From positions 1-64,000 of the forward strand of contig NZ_LUKF01000012.1 of NCBI RefSeq assembly GCF_001592755.1: a stretch of DNA of 64,000 bases, written 5' to 3'. The position numbers and the translations under genes are program-made. The DNA comes from Bdellovibrio bacteriovorus (lineage in GTDB: Bacteria > Bdellovibrionota > Bdellovibrionia > Bdellovibrionales > Bdellovibrionaceae). Of the stretch, positions 1-8,001 are shown piece after piece. The stretch's first letter is position 1. Each line of letters opens with the position of its first letter. The notes under the pieces are model-generated. The model worked only from the letters and a program-made list of their open reading frames with translations, had not been told where the DNA came from and searched no databases.

Positions 1-39
1 CTCCATTTGGATTGGAAGTAAGTTGCAAAGAAACGAAAC

Positions 40-57
40 GGAGTCTATAACGACTCC
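40..57 (+). other. Hairpin in the rRNA operon spacer before 5S
   Basis: A six-base perfect inverted repeat (GGAGTC and GACTCC around a 6-nt loop) lies about 20 bases before the 5S gene. It sits where the pre-rRNA spacer between 23S and 5S would be. A role in rRNA processing is inference. No 23S sequence is recognisable in bases 1-79. Confidence 0.3.
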
Positions 58-79
58 ACTTTGACTTAATAAACGCTTT

Positions 80-196
80 GCTGGTGTTTATAGCAGAGGG
101 GCCACACCTGATCCCATTCCGAACTCAGAAGTTAAGTCCTCTTGCGGCGATGGTATTGCACGGGCGACCGTGTGGGAGAGTAGCACGATGCCAGCT
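80..196 (+). rRNA. rrf: 5S ribosomal RNA
   Basis: This is the small RNA of the large ribosomal subunit. The terminal helix is visible: GCTGG at the 5' end pairs with CCAGC at the 3' end. Between them are family-typical blocks, including TATAGCAGAGGGGCCACACC, GATCCCATTCCGAACTC, GAAGTTAAG and the GTGGGAGAGTAG segment near the 3' end. The length of about 117 nt is normal. It is the last gene of an rRNA operon whose 16S and 23S genes lie outside the window, and a strong terminator follows at 208. Exact ends may be off by one or two bases. Confidence 0.95.
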
Positions 197-207
197 CTAT
201 TTTACTT

Positions 208-243
208 AAACCCAGGTTACGAAAGTAATCTGGGTTTTTTTTC
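208..243 (+). terminator. Rho-independent terminator of the rRNA operon
   Basis: A 13-bp stem (AAACCCAGGTTAC with GTAATCTGGGTTT, one G-T wobble) with a GAAA tetraloop is followed by a run of T. It lies 12 bases after the 5S gene. Confidence 0.9.
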
Positions 244-321
244 GCCTTTTTTCTGCTGAATTCGTTTCTTCATTACTAAATCAGTCCTTCAATAATCAAT
301 ACTGTCTCTCCAAACCACATC

Positions 322-338
322 ACTTCCACTGTGGAAGT
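322..338. repeat. Palindrome 1 of 5 (ACTTCCAC-type)
   Basis: This is a perfect 8+1+8 palindrome, ACTTCCAC T GTGGAAGT, followed by AAAT. It shares its arms with the palindromes at 418 and 618. Confidence 0.8.
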
Positions 339-359
339 AAATAAAAGTTCGTTCTTTTC

Positions 360-436
360 ACCGCCACCGTGGCGGTAAAAAAGTGCGTTAATCCGGTGTT
401 GTTCTTGCTCGAAAATTACTTCCACGATGGAAGTAA
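360..436. repeat. Composite repeat, copy A (palindromes 2 and 3)
   Basis: The unit starts with a perfect 8+1+8 palindrome (ACCGCCAC C GTGGCGGT, 360-376) and ends with a 9+3+9 palindrome (TTACTTCCA CGA TGGAAGTAA, 416-436). The 40-nt spacer contains GTGCGTTA and TGTTGTTC, which recur in similar places in copy B at 558-636. The first palindromes of the two copies differ in both arms at matching positions (CGCC/GGCG against TGCC/GGCA), so pairing is kept. The function is unknown: structured RNA, operator array or mobile repeat are all possible. Confidence 0.7.
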
Positions 437-557
437 CACTGAGTAGTTCCCCAAAATGATCGTCTTGATATTTTAAAGGTACCTGCTTCCCTTTGTGCCA
501 AATAGGTACGCGGTTCGTTTAAAGGATTGTTGGTGGAGTAAGACAGATGGATCTTTT

Positions 558-636
558 ACTGCCACGATGGCAGTAAGCTGGTGCGTTATTTCTACCGTTG
601 TTCCTCTTCTCAAAGTTACTTCCGCCGTGGAAGTGA
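558..636. repeat. Composite repeat, copy B (palindromes 4 and 5)
   Basis: This is the second copy of the unit seen at 360-436. It opens with a palindrome that reads as 9+3+9 when the preceding TT is included (TTACTGCCA CGA TGGCAGTAA, 556-576) and closes with ACTTCC GCCGT GGAAGT (618-634). The spacer shares GTGCGTTAT and CCGTTGTTC with copy A, and both copies are preceded by a CTTTT tract. The palindrome spacings are uneven (starts at 322, 360, 418, 558 and 618), so this is not a CRISPR array. Confidence 0.7.
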
Positions 637-782
637 ATCTGGAATTGCCTTTAATAAAACTGAAGGTGCGATTAAGCACTCACTTTCCGGCGGTAAACAG
701 TCATCTTACAACGAGTTTTCCTATGACGTAGGCTTTCCTCTTTCTGCTTAATGAGAGTCATCAATCTTGATACGATAGAAGC

Positions 783-1061
783 ATGAAGCAAAACGTGGAA
801 ATCTGCTCTGGCTGTATTGTTAGATCGGCTGAAGGAGTAGAGGAAAGTACATTTCTTATAAAGAAAAAGTTTTTGGAAGAGCTTGTGGCTCGTTTGAAAG
901 AGCTTCGACCCGATGTGGAGTGGAATGTCTCATTCACTTCTTGTATGCGCTTTTGTCCCAATAAAAGAATGTCTTTGGTGATTAAAAATCAGATGGGTAT
1001 GTCGACTGGGAACTCAGTTGATGTTGTCGCTCAAGATATTGTTTCTCGCGCATTATCCTAA
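783..1061 (+). CDS. Small four-cysteine protein, ferredoxin/thioredoxin-like candidate
   Basis: The product is 92 residues with no signal peptide, so probably cytoplasmic. It has two cysteine pairs: C8-x2-C11 near the N-terminus and C54-x3-C58 in a segment reading SCMRFCPNKR. This spacing resembles thioredoxin-fold [2Fe-2S] ferredoxins and DUF1636-type metal-binding proteins, where the second pair precedes a proline and a beta-strand (here MSLVIK). Binding of an Fe-S cluster is inference. The ribosome site is weak (AGAAG). It stands alone between the palindrome region and a terminator that serves the opposite strand. Confidence 0.7.
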   Translation: MKQNVEICSGCIVRSAEGVEESTFLIKKKFLEELVARLKELRPDVEWNVSFTSCMRFCPNKRMSLVIKNQMGMSTGNSVDVVAQDIVSRALS

Positions 1062-1097
1062 ATGAAGATCTGCAACTGAAAGTGTGATCGCGCTTCG

Positions 1098-1130
1098 TTA
1101 AAAAAAACGGGAAAGAATTTTCTTTCCCGT
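1098..1130 (-). terminator. Terminator for the minus-strand hydrolase operon
   Basis: On the minus strand, a 10-bp stem (ACGGGAAAGA with TCTTTCCCGT) is followed by a run of eight T. It lies about 70 bases beyond the stop codon of the gene at 1202-2218. Confidence 0.85.
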
Positions 1131-1150
1131 ACTAATTCAAAAGATTTAAA

Positions 1151-1192
1151 TCTCTAATCTCTAATCTCTAATCTCTAATCTCTAATCTCTAA
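1151..1192. repeat. Heptamer tandem repeat, six perfect TCTCTAA units
   Basis: Six identical 7-bp units run without interruption, with degenerate flanking copies (TTTAAA before, GACCTAAATCTATAAA after). The array sits between the stop codon of the minus-strand hydrolase gene and its terminator, so it would be transcribed into the 3' end of that mRNA. Perfect arrays like this change length by slippage. Confidence 0.9.
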
Positions 1193-1201
1193 GACCTAAA
1201 T

Positions 1202-2218
1202 CTATAAATTCTTTGTTAATGCTTTCCAGAAAGCCTCGAAGTCTTCGATGAAAGGCATGTGACCTAGGCCTTTGAGTTCTACCAGTTTTGCTTTTGGGAT
1301 CATCTTAGTTACTTGCCGGCTGATGACGGGGTAGTTGCCCATTTTCTTTTTCATGTCCTCAGAAGCCCAGGCTTTTCCGATGGCGGTGCGATCGCGGTCA
1401 CCGATGATTAGAATCGTTGGGACTTTGATGTTTTTGAATTCATAGAAGACCGGTTGAGTGAAAACCATGTCTGAAGTTAAGGCGGCATTCCAAGCAATCA
1501 ATGGATAGTCTGGGCCTTGCAACCATCCAGTAGGGATTTCTAACCACTTATCGTATTCTGGCTTCCATTTGCCGTCGTAATAGCTATCAAGCTGGTATTG
1601 CTTAATCTTTTCTGGTGTTGTCGCTAATTCAGATTTGTAAGACTCATCGATATTTCTATACGACGTCATTGTCTTCCAATCTTCTAAACCAATCGGGTTC
1701 ACTAAAAATAGCTTCGTTACTTTTTCGGGATACATCAAGGCAAAGCGAGATGCGACCATGCCTCCCATGGAGTGACCAAACAAGTGAAACTTTTGAACGT
1801 TCAAGCTTGCTAGCAAGTTGGAAGTATTCTGTGCCAGAGTTTGAAAGCTGTATTGGTACTTCTGTGGCTTTGATGATTTTCCAAAACCGATTTGGTCAGG
1901 AACGATCACGCGATAACCTTCTTGATTCAAGCCTAAGATCACTTGTTCAAAGTAAGCTCCGGGAAAATTTTTTCCGTGAAGAAGGACGATCACTTTATCA
2001 CTCGGACGGCCAGCTGGAATATCCATGTAAGCCATTTTCAAGTCTTGTTCTTGGGATTTAAAAGAGTAGTACTGAACCGGAAACGGGTATTGATAAGTTG
2101 AAAGTTCAGCGTTGAAACCCTTAGCCGTTGTCGTTTCCGACGCATTGTCTTTTACCGTTTTTCCAGCGCACGCAGTGAGTACTAACAAACCTAAAGCGAC
2201 AGTCCACTTTTTCATCAC
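1202..2218 (-). CDS. Alpha/beta-hydrolase lipoprotein
   Basis: The 338-residue product is probably an esterase or lipase-like enzyme held in the cell envelope. The N-terminus is a lipoprotein signal with the lipobox LTAC, so the mature protein would start with a lipidated Cys near residue 17. The alpha/beta-hydrolase fold is shown by the oxyanion segment LLHGKNFPG, the nucleophile elbow GHSMGG (Ser150), the Asp strand IIGDRDR and the C-terminal His segment LGHMPF. The substrate cannot be told from sequence. It follows the gene at 2225-2890 with a 6-nt gap, so the two form an operon. The message ends with a heptamer array and a terminator. Confidence 0.9.
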   Translation of the reverse strand: MMKKWTVALGLLVLTACAGKTVKDNASETTTAKGFNAELSTYQYPFPVQYYSFKSQEQDLKMAYMDIPAGRPSDKVIVLLHGKNFPGAYFEQVILGLNQEGYRVIVPDQIGFGKSSKPQKYQYSFQTLAQNTSNLLASLNVQKFHLFGHSMGGMVASRFALMYPEKVTKLFLVNPIGLEDWKTMTSYRNIDESYKSELATTPEKIKQYQLDSYYDGKWKPEYDKWLEIPTGWLQGPDYPLIAWNAALTSDMVFTQPVFYEFKNIKVPTILIIGDRDRTAIGKAWASEDMKKKMGNYPVISRQVTKMIPKAKLVELKGLGHMPFIEDFEAFWKALTKNL

Positions 2219-2224
2219 GTTCTC

Positions 2225-2890
2225 CTATTTCTGAGGTGCCGATGGAGTTGCTGTTGGAGTGGAGTTTACAGCGGGAGTTGGCGCTTGTTGAGTATTTGTG
2301 TTTTGACCTTGCGCAGGTGCGACGTTTTGTTGCTGTGCTTGCGCAGGATTTGTATCGGGGGCCGCAGTTTGTGCCGGAGCCGCACTCGGTGCGGGAGCAG
2401 CAGGCGGAGGAGTGGGAACTTCCAGCGGAGTAATGTTGTTTAGGTTGTCCATCGTATAAGTGCGACCGACCTCAAAAATTTTATTTTTTGATTTAATATC
2501 GAAAAGACTCGCTTGAATAATGATTCCAGGATTTTCCTCATCGGGTAGATCCATGAATTCCATTTCTAGAAATGCCGTGCCCTCTTTCACTCTTTGAATG
2601 TTGGGACGCTGTTTGCCGAGAATGGCCTTAGCTAGTTCTGAATTCATGCGAATTTCAACGGTCGCAATTGAGTTCCACTGCGCAGGAAGCTGTTGAGCTT
2701 GCGCGAGGGCATGAAAATCATCGTTGATCATTTGAGCCAGTTGTTGTGCGGGAGTCAGTTGAACGCAAGCTTGCTCTTTCTTTTCCTTTTTGCCGACTCC
2801 AAGAAGACCACCGTCATCTTGTTGAAGGGTGATGTAAGCTAGAACTCCTGCTGCAGCGATAATCAAAACGCCCAAAATTTTATAAACCAT
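2225..2890 (-). CDS. Membrane-anchored protein with Pro/Ala/Gln-rich tail
   Basis: The product is 221 residues. Start chosen at 2890 because GCGAGGTG lies a few bases upstream; a longer frame to 2983 has no such site and would put 31 polar residues before the hydrophobic segment. Residues 4-22 form a single membrane anchor (KILGVLIIAAAGVLAYITL). A compact domain of about 130 residues follows, then a tail of roughly 60 residues made of Pro, Ala, Gln, Thr and Asn that is likely disordered and exposed outside the cytoplasm. I do not recognise the family. It is the first gene of the operon with the hydrolase lipoprotein at 1202. Confidence 0.75.
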   Translation of the reverse strand: MVYKILGVLIIAAAGVLAYITLQQDDGGLLGVGKKEKKEQACVQLTPAQQLAQMINDDFHALAQAQQLPAQWNSIATVEIRMNSELAKAILGKQRPNIQRVKEGTAFLEMEFMDLPDEENPGIIIQASLFDIKSKNKIFEVGRTYTMDNLNNITPLEVPTPPPAAPAPSAAPAQTAAPDTNPAQAQQQNVAPAQGQNTNTQQAPTPAVNSTPTATPSAPQK

Positions 2891-3173
2891 TAAACACCTC
2901 GCTTGAATATTATTGGAAAGTTTTGAGGCAGCCTCAAAGCCTTTCGGCTCAGAGACCAAAATCGCTTCTTCGGACCAGGTCATTTAAAGGTATAAGTCCG
3001 TGAAATTTCACGGCAAAAAAGTGTCCTTCGCGGGCTCTTGTCTAAGACTTCGACAACCAGGAAGGGCCACTGTGTAAAAGAGATAAAGGCATAAGTATAG
3101 TGAAATCAAATACTTAGAACGCACTCCTTTTTCTGGCATCAGGCTTGGAAGTAATTGGGTGAGAGAGGTGTCT

Positions 3174-4307
3174 ATGAATACGCTCACTAGAATGGCAGCA
3201 TTGTCCTTTTTGGTAGGACTTTATGTGGGATGTTCCCCAGTGAAGTTCTCGTTGGACGACAGTAAATGTAAAGATAGCGGCTGTGTGGTCGTTGATGGAA
3301 AGTATTCTTTCGAATACTCGGCAACGGCAGGCTATGGAAAAGTCGACATTCTAATTGTGAACGATAACTCTGCTTCAATGTCGTTTGAACAAGCTCGTCT
3401 TGCACCTCGCTTTCAAAACTTTATCGCGGATCTTGATAGCAAAAAAATCGACTACCGTATCGCAATGACAACAACAGATGTTGCTGGCTCAGGAGCCGGT
3501 TCTCTGATTCCATTTAAGTCAGGTGTGAATTACATCACTAATCAAATGAGCGATCGCTACACATTATTCTACTCGACGATTCAAAGACCAGAAACTTTGG
3601 CCTGTGAGAAGTTTATCGCAAATTGGATCCGTAATAACGGTGGTAACAGAGAGTCTATCAACTCTTCAGCTTATTCTTCGGCTTATGCGCAGAACTGTCC
3701 ATCAGGCGATGAGCGTGGCGTTTATGCAGCGAACTTGGTTGTGAATAACAATCCTTCTAGCTTTATCCGTTCAGACGCTCACTTGGCGGTGATTTTCTTG
3801 GCCGATGAAGATGAAAGAAGTGGTCTTTATGGGAACCAAGGTTACTACTTGGACCAAATGGATCAGCCGGCTTACTTGATTTCGAATGTAAAAAGCAAAT
3901 TGGGTGACGACAAGTACAACTCTTTGAGCGTGCACGCGATTGTCGTTAAAGACAGCGCCTGCTTGAATCAACAAAACAGTCAGACTTTGGACGGTTACTC
4001 GGTAACAACAGGTATGGTGACAGGCAGCATTGGTAACGTTTACTTGGCTTTCACAAATCAAGGCTGGGGTAACGCAGCTGACATCTGTTCTTCGGATTAC
4101 ACGACTCAATTGGGTCAAATTCGTACGAAGATCACAGAGCGAATCAAGGATATCGTGTTGAACTGTTCCAATCCTACGGATCTTGTAGTGACAGTGTCTG
4201 GTTCTCCAGTCTCTCACTACATGGATGGAAAGACTTTGAAGTTCAATCAATATCTGACTCCAGGTACAAGCGTGAGCTTGTCTTATAAGTGTGAGTCTTT
4301 GCAGTAG
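3174..4307 (+). CDS. Lipoprotein with von Willebrand A-like domain
   Basis: The product is 377 residues. Start chosen at 3174 because GAGAGAGGTG lies just upstream; a GTG at 3159 would overlap that site. The signal peptide ends in the lipobox VGCS. A VWA-like domain begins with VDILIVNDNSASM, where the DNSAS motif matches the DxSxS metal site, followed by helix and strand segments (FQNFIADL, YRIAMTTTD) and AVIFLADEDE further on. Cysteines recur through the second half, suggesting disulphides. Such lipoproteins often bind protein partners through the metal site; here that is inference. It is a single-gene unit ended by a terminator at 4335. Confidence 0.8.
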   Translation: MNTLTRMAALSFLVGLYVGCSPVKFSLDDSKCKDSGCVVVDGKYSFEYSATAGYGKVDILIVNDNSASMSFEQARLAPRFQNFIADLDSKKIDYRIAMTTTDVAGSGAGSLIPFKSGVNYITNQMSDRYTLFYSTIQRPETLACEKFIANWIRNNGGNRESINSSAYSSAYAQNCPSGDERGVYAANLVVNNNPSSFIRSDAHLAVIFLADEDERSGLYGNQGYYLDQMDQPAYLISNVKSKLGDDKYNSLSVHAIVVKDSACLNQQNSQTLDGYSVTTGMVTGSIGNVYLAFTNQGWGNAADICSSDYTTQLGQIRTKITERIKDIVLNCSNPTDLVVTVSGSPVSHYMDGKTLKFNQYLTPGTSVSLSYKCESLQ

Positions 4308-4334
4308 GATTCCATTTAATCTATAAGTAATTTT

Positions 4335-4367
4335 AAAAAAAGGATTCTGTAATGGAGTCCTTTTTTT
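4335..4367 (+). terminator. Rho-independent terminator, probably bidirectional
   Basis: A run of A with AGGATTC pairs across a 7-nt loop with GAGTCCT and a run of T. It lies 27 bases after the VWA lipoprotein gene. Confidence 0.85.
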
Positions 4368-4542
4368 ATTGGTAAGAGCTTATCTGCAGTCCCGTGATGA
4401 GACGGCGATTCCAAGTGATCAACTATATATGTGTTGCAAACTAGAACGGTGGAAATCGGCCGTGCGGTAATTGTGCGGCTGAATCAGATTTATTTTCGCT
4501 AATGCTTTAGTCCCGGATTGTGTTTCCGATACATCTAAACAT

Positions 4543-5223
4543 ATGGGCATGTTAGACAGATACAAAAAAAAGGGCGGCTTTTATCAATTGCTACAGTTGT
4601 TGGAAACATCACCGGCGACAAAGCGGGAGCAGTTTCTAACGTTGATTGCGGGGGAAAGTCCTGCGTGGGAAGAGGCGCTTCGTAAGCGCATTCTTACTAT
4701 CACGCGTGTCTATTCTTGGGACGGTCAATACTTGGTAGAGATTTTTTCTCGTGTGCAGCCATTGACATTGGCAAATGCGATGCATGGAAATCCTCCCGAG
4801 CAAGTCGAACAGCTTTTAGGTTGTTTGCCGCCGATTTCAAAACGCAAGATCACGGATCTTATGGCCGAGTCAAACCCAACTCCTGCAGAAAAATCGACGT
4901 GTATTTCAAAAATGCTGTCTGATGTGCGTGGATTTGTTTCTCAAGGTATTATTCGTCTTGAGAAGGTCGATCCTGAGCTGCATATCCCAGAGAACATTGA
5001 AGAGATGTTGAGTGTGAATGCTTTTGCAGTTCCCACTTACGAAGTGGATGTGGCGAAGAAAGATGCCAAGCCTAATATTGTTGGCGAGTCTTCAGAACCT
5101 GCCTCACAAGAGGTGGATTTCTTAAAACGTAAGATGAATCAGCTAGCTTCAGAAGTGAATGCTTTGAAGCATGAGAATTCTGTTCTTAAAGACAAACTCG
5201 CGCAGATTAAGAAGATCGCTTAG
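4543..5223 (+). CDS. Orphan FliG C-terminal-domain-like protein with coiled coil
   Basis: The product is 226 residues, cytoplasmic by composition. Residues about 10-140 resemble the middle and C-terminal domains of the flagellar switch protein FliG: a GG-containing helix start, FLTLIAGESPAWEEALRKRI (compare the LIEEEDPELAEEIRKRMF pattern), a hydrophobic segment with Trp-Asp, then VEIFSRVQPLTLANAMHG (compare LREVDQRDLAKALKG). Residues about 185-223 form heptads typical of a coiled coil. FliG is normally about 330 residues and sits among fli genes; none are here, so this is a separate family member with an unknown role. No clear ribosome site precedes either Met (4543 or 4549). Confidence 0.65.
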   Translation: MGMLDRYKKKGGFYQLLQLLETSPATKREQFLTLIAGESPAWEEALRKRILTITRVYSWDGQYLVEIFSRVQPLTLANAMHGNPPEQVEQLLGCLPPISKRKITDLMAESNPTPAEKSTCISKMLSDVRGFVSQGIIRLEKVDPELHIPENIEEMLSVNAFAVPTYEVDVAKKDAKPNIVGESSEPASQEVDFLKRKMNQLASEVNALKHENSVLKDKLAQIKKIA

Positions 5224-5246
5224 TTTGCAGAGTTAAAAGAAAAAAA

Positions 5247-5280
5247 TAAAAAAGGTGGAGTTTAATACTTCACTTTTTTT
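5247..5280 (+). terminator. Rho-independent terminator
   Basis: An A-rich arm with AAAGGTGGAGT pairs, with wobbles, with ACTTCACTTTTTTT across a short loop. It lies about 25 bases after the FliG-like gene. Confidence 0.75.
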
Positions 5281-5649
5281 GTTTCTATCCATCGCGCCAG
5301 ATTTCCATTGATTCGTCATCATCACAAACTGAAAGTCACGAACCGGGACGACTGGTTTCGTGAATCCATCTTCTTCAATCGCGATTTTCTATATGGGCCA
5401 CCATTATTCTGTCTTGATGGCTAGTCCGGAGAAGTCGTTCTGGAATGTGAGTCGTCGCGATCTCAGCCTCTTAGTTCGGACATATATAGTTCTTAGAAAA
5501 GACGCGAGAAATGTATCGCAACGAAACGAAGTTCGGCGAGTTTCCAGCGAAAAGTCCCTAATTTTGTAAAGAGTTTTGACGAAATTAGTTTTCTCTAAAC
5601 CCCGACGAAACCCTAGTCGATAGGCCTCATGAAGTACGTGAGGTAAAAA
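5281..5649. other. Intergenic stretch with one hairpin
   Basis: No gene is convincing in these 370 bases; a 69-codon frame at 5360-5569 has no ribosome site or recognisable sequence. A hairpin at 5336-5363 (TCACGAACC and GGTTTCGTGA around a 9-nt loop) could be an operator or part of a leader, but it has no U-tract. The ribosome site GAGGT at 5639-5643 belongs to the next gene. Confidence 0.5.
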
Positions 5650-7377
5650 ATGTCAGCTAAGATTTTCAGCATGTGTGTTGGAACGTTTTTGTCAGTAACT
5701 GCGATCGCTCAAGCGCAATCTTTAGGGAAAGCGGGAGTCGATTCTGAAACTCTTTTTTATCAAGAACTAGCCAAAGAATCAGGTGAGGATGTTCCCAAGG
5801 TTCAAGGTCTTATGGATGAAGTCCCAGATGGACTTAGTACAAAAGATATCAGCCCTGGGTGTGATCCCCGTCGCTTTGAAGATAGTGTCGTTGGTAAGAA
5901 ACTAACAACGGCCCAATACTACGCTACAGTAAATAAATATTTTAAGAACTGCTCCTCGGAGCTCACTCGTCGTTCGACGTTAGGTATCTTGGGTCTTTTG
6001 AAGTACTCAAGCTATATCTATCCGATGTTCACGCATCCCCAAATCAAACAAGTGGTGATCAAACTTGCGGATGGCACCAAGGTGCCAGCGATTCTGGCGA
6101 TGAAGAATGATCCACGCCCTCGCCCATTGGTGATCGTGCGTTGTGGTGTCTTCTGTTCAGCGGTGCAATCAGCGTCAATCAAGGCTTATACAATGATGTT
6201 GTTTGACCAAAGCCCGTTCAACCTTCTGTTCTTAGCGAATCAGACGGGTATGGATTATATCTACAGTAACAAGCGTGTGACTTTGGGTGGATGGTCCGAA
6301 GGTTACGAGTCCTTGGAAGTAGGTAAGTGGATGTTGGAAAAGTGGGAGCACAAAGACCGCATCTCGAGTGTTCACTTAATGGGTATCAGCTTGGGTGGAA
6401 ATGCGGCAGTCCTAGGTGCTGCGTTCAACGACAAATATCCTTTACCGAATGGGAAAAAAGTTTTTAACTCTGTCACATCTATTTGTGGCGTTGTGAGTCT
6501 TCGTCCCACTTTAGACAAACTTTATAGCGGTCAAATCGTCGGTCGCATCTTCACGAAGATGACGAAAGATCACTTCAGAGAAGCGCGCGAATACGTGAAA
6601 GACGTCCCAGATCTTATCACCGACGAAAATATTCCGGGAAGTCGCAGAAACATGCCGGATTATATCGGTTTGTTAGCCTCTGAATCTTTAAAACGCCGTG
6701 GTATTGCAAGTACTCCTGAATCCTACTTCAAAAGTAATAACTTCTGGAATTGGAAAGAAGAAGTGAAGACGCCACTGATGTTATGGGCTTCTCGCGATGA
6801 TATGGTCGTGAGTAACAAAATCAACACCGAAGTTGTCGAGCACAGCGATCAATATGAAAACTCTCCGATCGTAGGTACTTTGAATTTGAATTACGGAAAT
6901 CACTGCGGCTTTTCTTCAGCGTACGGCATGGCGGCTTCTGCGGCTGTATTGAGAACTTTCGTTCTGAATCACAGCCCTGAATTCGTAGAGTCTTACAACC
7001 AAAAACAAGAACTTCCTTGGACATTTGGTTTTAAGAAAATCGGTACGACTCAAGAACACGTGGGACAAAGCTTCACATTCTATTCTCAATCAGAAGAGGT
7101 GAAAGTGACCTTCCGCTTGTTCAACTGGAATGGTGCTGACAGTTGTTCTACGGCCGGTCCGTGGAATGCTTCAGGCGCTTGCGTGCAAAAGCGCGAATAC
7201 TGGATTCCGATTTCAAGTCTGAAAGCCTTAGGGGCTCGTGTTCCACGCACGGATGCTGAAGCGCAAGCGATGACTCGTGAATTTAATACGAAAGTGGAAT
7301 TCCGTATCAAAGGTCATCCATTAAGTGGTACTAGTAGCAGTGACTTTTATATGACTTGGAGAAGCCATTTCGAATGA
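5650..7377 (+). CDS. Secreted alpha/beta-hydrolase-like protein
   Basis: The product is 575 residues. A signal peptide (MSAKIFSMCVGTFLSVTAIAQAQ) sends it across the inner membrane. The central part has the alpha/beta-hydrolase elements in order: a strand and turn at PLVIVRCGVFC, the nucleophile elbow GISLGG (Ser247), an Asp candidate in LWASRDDMVV and a His candidate in NLNYGNHCGFSS. The layout is loosely like YheT-type hydrolases but longer, with a C-terminal beta-rich domain of about 120 residues that includes paired cysteines. The substrate is unknown. The next gene, pcp, overlaps its stop codon (ATGA), so the two are translated together. Confidence 0.8.
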   Translation: MSAKIFSMCVGTFLSVTAIAQAQSLGKAGVDSETLFYQELAKESGEDVPKVQGLMDEVPDGLSTKDISPGCDPRRFEDSVVGKKLTTAQYYATVNKYFKNCSSELTRRSTLGILGLLKYSSYIYPMFTHPQIKQVVIKLADGTKVPAILAMKNDPRPRPLVIVRCGVFCSAVQSASIKAYTMMLFDQSPFNLLFLANQTGMDYIYSNKRVTLGGWSEGYESLEVGKWMLEKWEHKDRISSVHLMGISLGGNAAVLGAAFNDKYPLPNGKKVFNSVTSICGVVSLRPTLDKLYSGQIVGRIFTKMTKDHFREAREYVKDVPDLITDENIPGSRRNMPDYIGLLASESLKRRGIASTPESYFKSNNFWNWKEEVKTPLMLWASRDDMVVSNKINTEVVEHSDQYENSPIVGTLNLNYGNHCGFSSAYGMAASAAVLRTFVLNHSPEFVESYNQKQELPWTFGFKKIGTTQEHVGQSFTFYSQSEEVKVTFRLFNWNGADSCSTAGPWNASGACVQKREYWIPISSLKALGARVPRTDAEAQAMTREFNTKVEFRIKGHPLSGTSSSDFYMTWRSHFE

Positions 7378-7988
7378 GGAAGATCCTCGTAACAGGGTTT
7401 GAGCCCTTTTTAAATGAAAAGATAAATCCCAGCAAAATCCTTCTTGATTGGCTCAAGAGGGATTTTGCTCATCAAGCAGAAACGCTGTTATTGCCGGTGT
7501 CTTTCACGGAAGCACATAAGCACATCAAAAGTAATCTGCAGCATAATTCCTATGACGTCATTCTTATGCTCGGGCAAGCCGGGGGCCGAAATAAAGTCTC
7601 CTTAGAACGAGTGGCTTTAAACTGGATCGAGACCGAACATCCTGACGAAGAGGGATATAAGCCATCACGGGGAGTGATTGAAGAGGGTGCTGCAAGCGCT
7701 CTATTTACGTCAGCCCCCGTGACTACTTGGAAAGAGGCTTTGATTCAAAAGGATCTTCCCGTAGAGATTTCCTTAAGCGCTGGCGGCTATGTTTGCAACT
7801 ACACGTACTACCAAGTTCTGCAGTGGCTTAAAACGAATGGAAAAGCCTCTGCAGCGTGTTTTATTCATGTGCCGTATCTCAAAGAGCAGGTGGCTGACAA
7901 GACGCCGGGAACGCCTTATATGGAGTTAGAAACGATGAAAGAGGTTCTAACTGAAATCCTTTCGCAAGTGGCCGCAATTCCAAAATGA
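7374..7988 (+). CDS. pcp: Pyroglutamyl-peptidase I
   Basis: This cysteine peptidase (family C15) removes N-terminal pyroglutamate from peptides in the cytoplasm. The 204-residue length is normal for the family. It opens with KILVTGFEPF and carries all three active-site residues in their usual settings: Glu78 in SLERVALN, Cys141 in SAGGYVCNYTYY and His165 in FIHVPYL. The start at 7374 forms an ATGA overlap with the upstream stop; the frame continues to 7356 but would add residues not seen in the family. Pairing with a secreted hydrolase suggests use in degrading peptides taken up from outside or from prey, which is inference. Confidence 0.95.
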   Translation: MRKILVTGFEPFLNEKINPSKILLDWLKRDFAHQAETLLLPVSFTEAHKHIKSNLQHNSYDVILMLGQAGGRNKVSLERVALNWIETEHPDEEGYKPSRGVIEEGAASALFTSAPVTTWKEALIQKDLPVEISLSAGGYVCNYTYYQVLQWLKTNGKASAACFIHVPYLKEQVADKTPGTPYMELETMKEVLTEILSQVAAIPK

Positions 7989-8001
7989 GAAAAATAAAAA
8001 T

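Larger units (their letters stand above)
244..782. other. Gene-free stretch carrying five palindromes
   Basis: About 540 bp between the rRNA operon terminator and the next gene. Short open frames exist on both strands (495-731 and 473-679), but they have no ribosome binding site, no recognisable protein signature, and overlap each other. What stands out is a series of five 17-21 bp palindromes listed separately. No promoter is convincing by eye. Confidence 0.6.

Noticed and set aside
1..79. Tail of a 23S rRNA gene
   Set aside because: None of the conserved 3'-end text of 23S rRNA is recognisable; the bases look like the spacer before 5S.
322..634. Possible CRISPR array
   Set aside because: The repeats are palindromic, differ in sequence and are spaced unevenly (38, 58, 140 and 60 bases between starts). 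No cas gene is present.
2236..2433. Plus-strand frame of 65 codons
   Set aside because: It is the complement of the Pro/Ala/Gln-rich tail of the minus-strand gene at 2225-2890, has no ribosome site and reads as low-complexity shadow.
5360..5569. Small frame in the 5281-5649 gap
   Set aside because: No ribosome site, no signal peptide and no recognisable sequence; starts inside a hairpin region.
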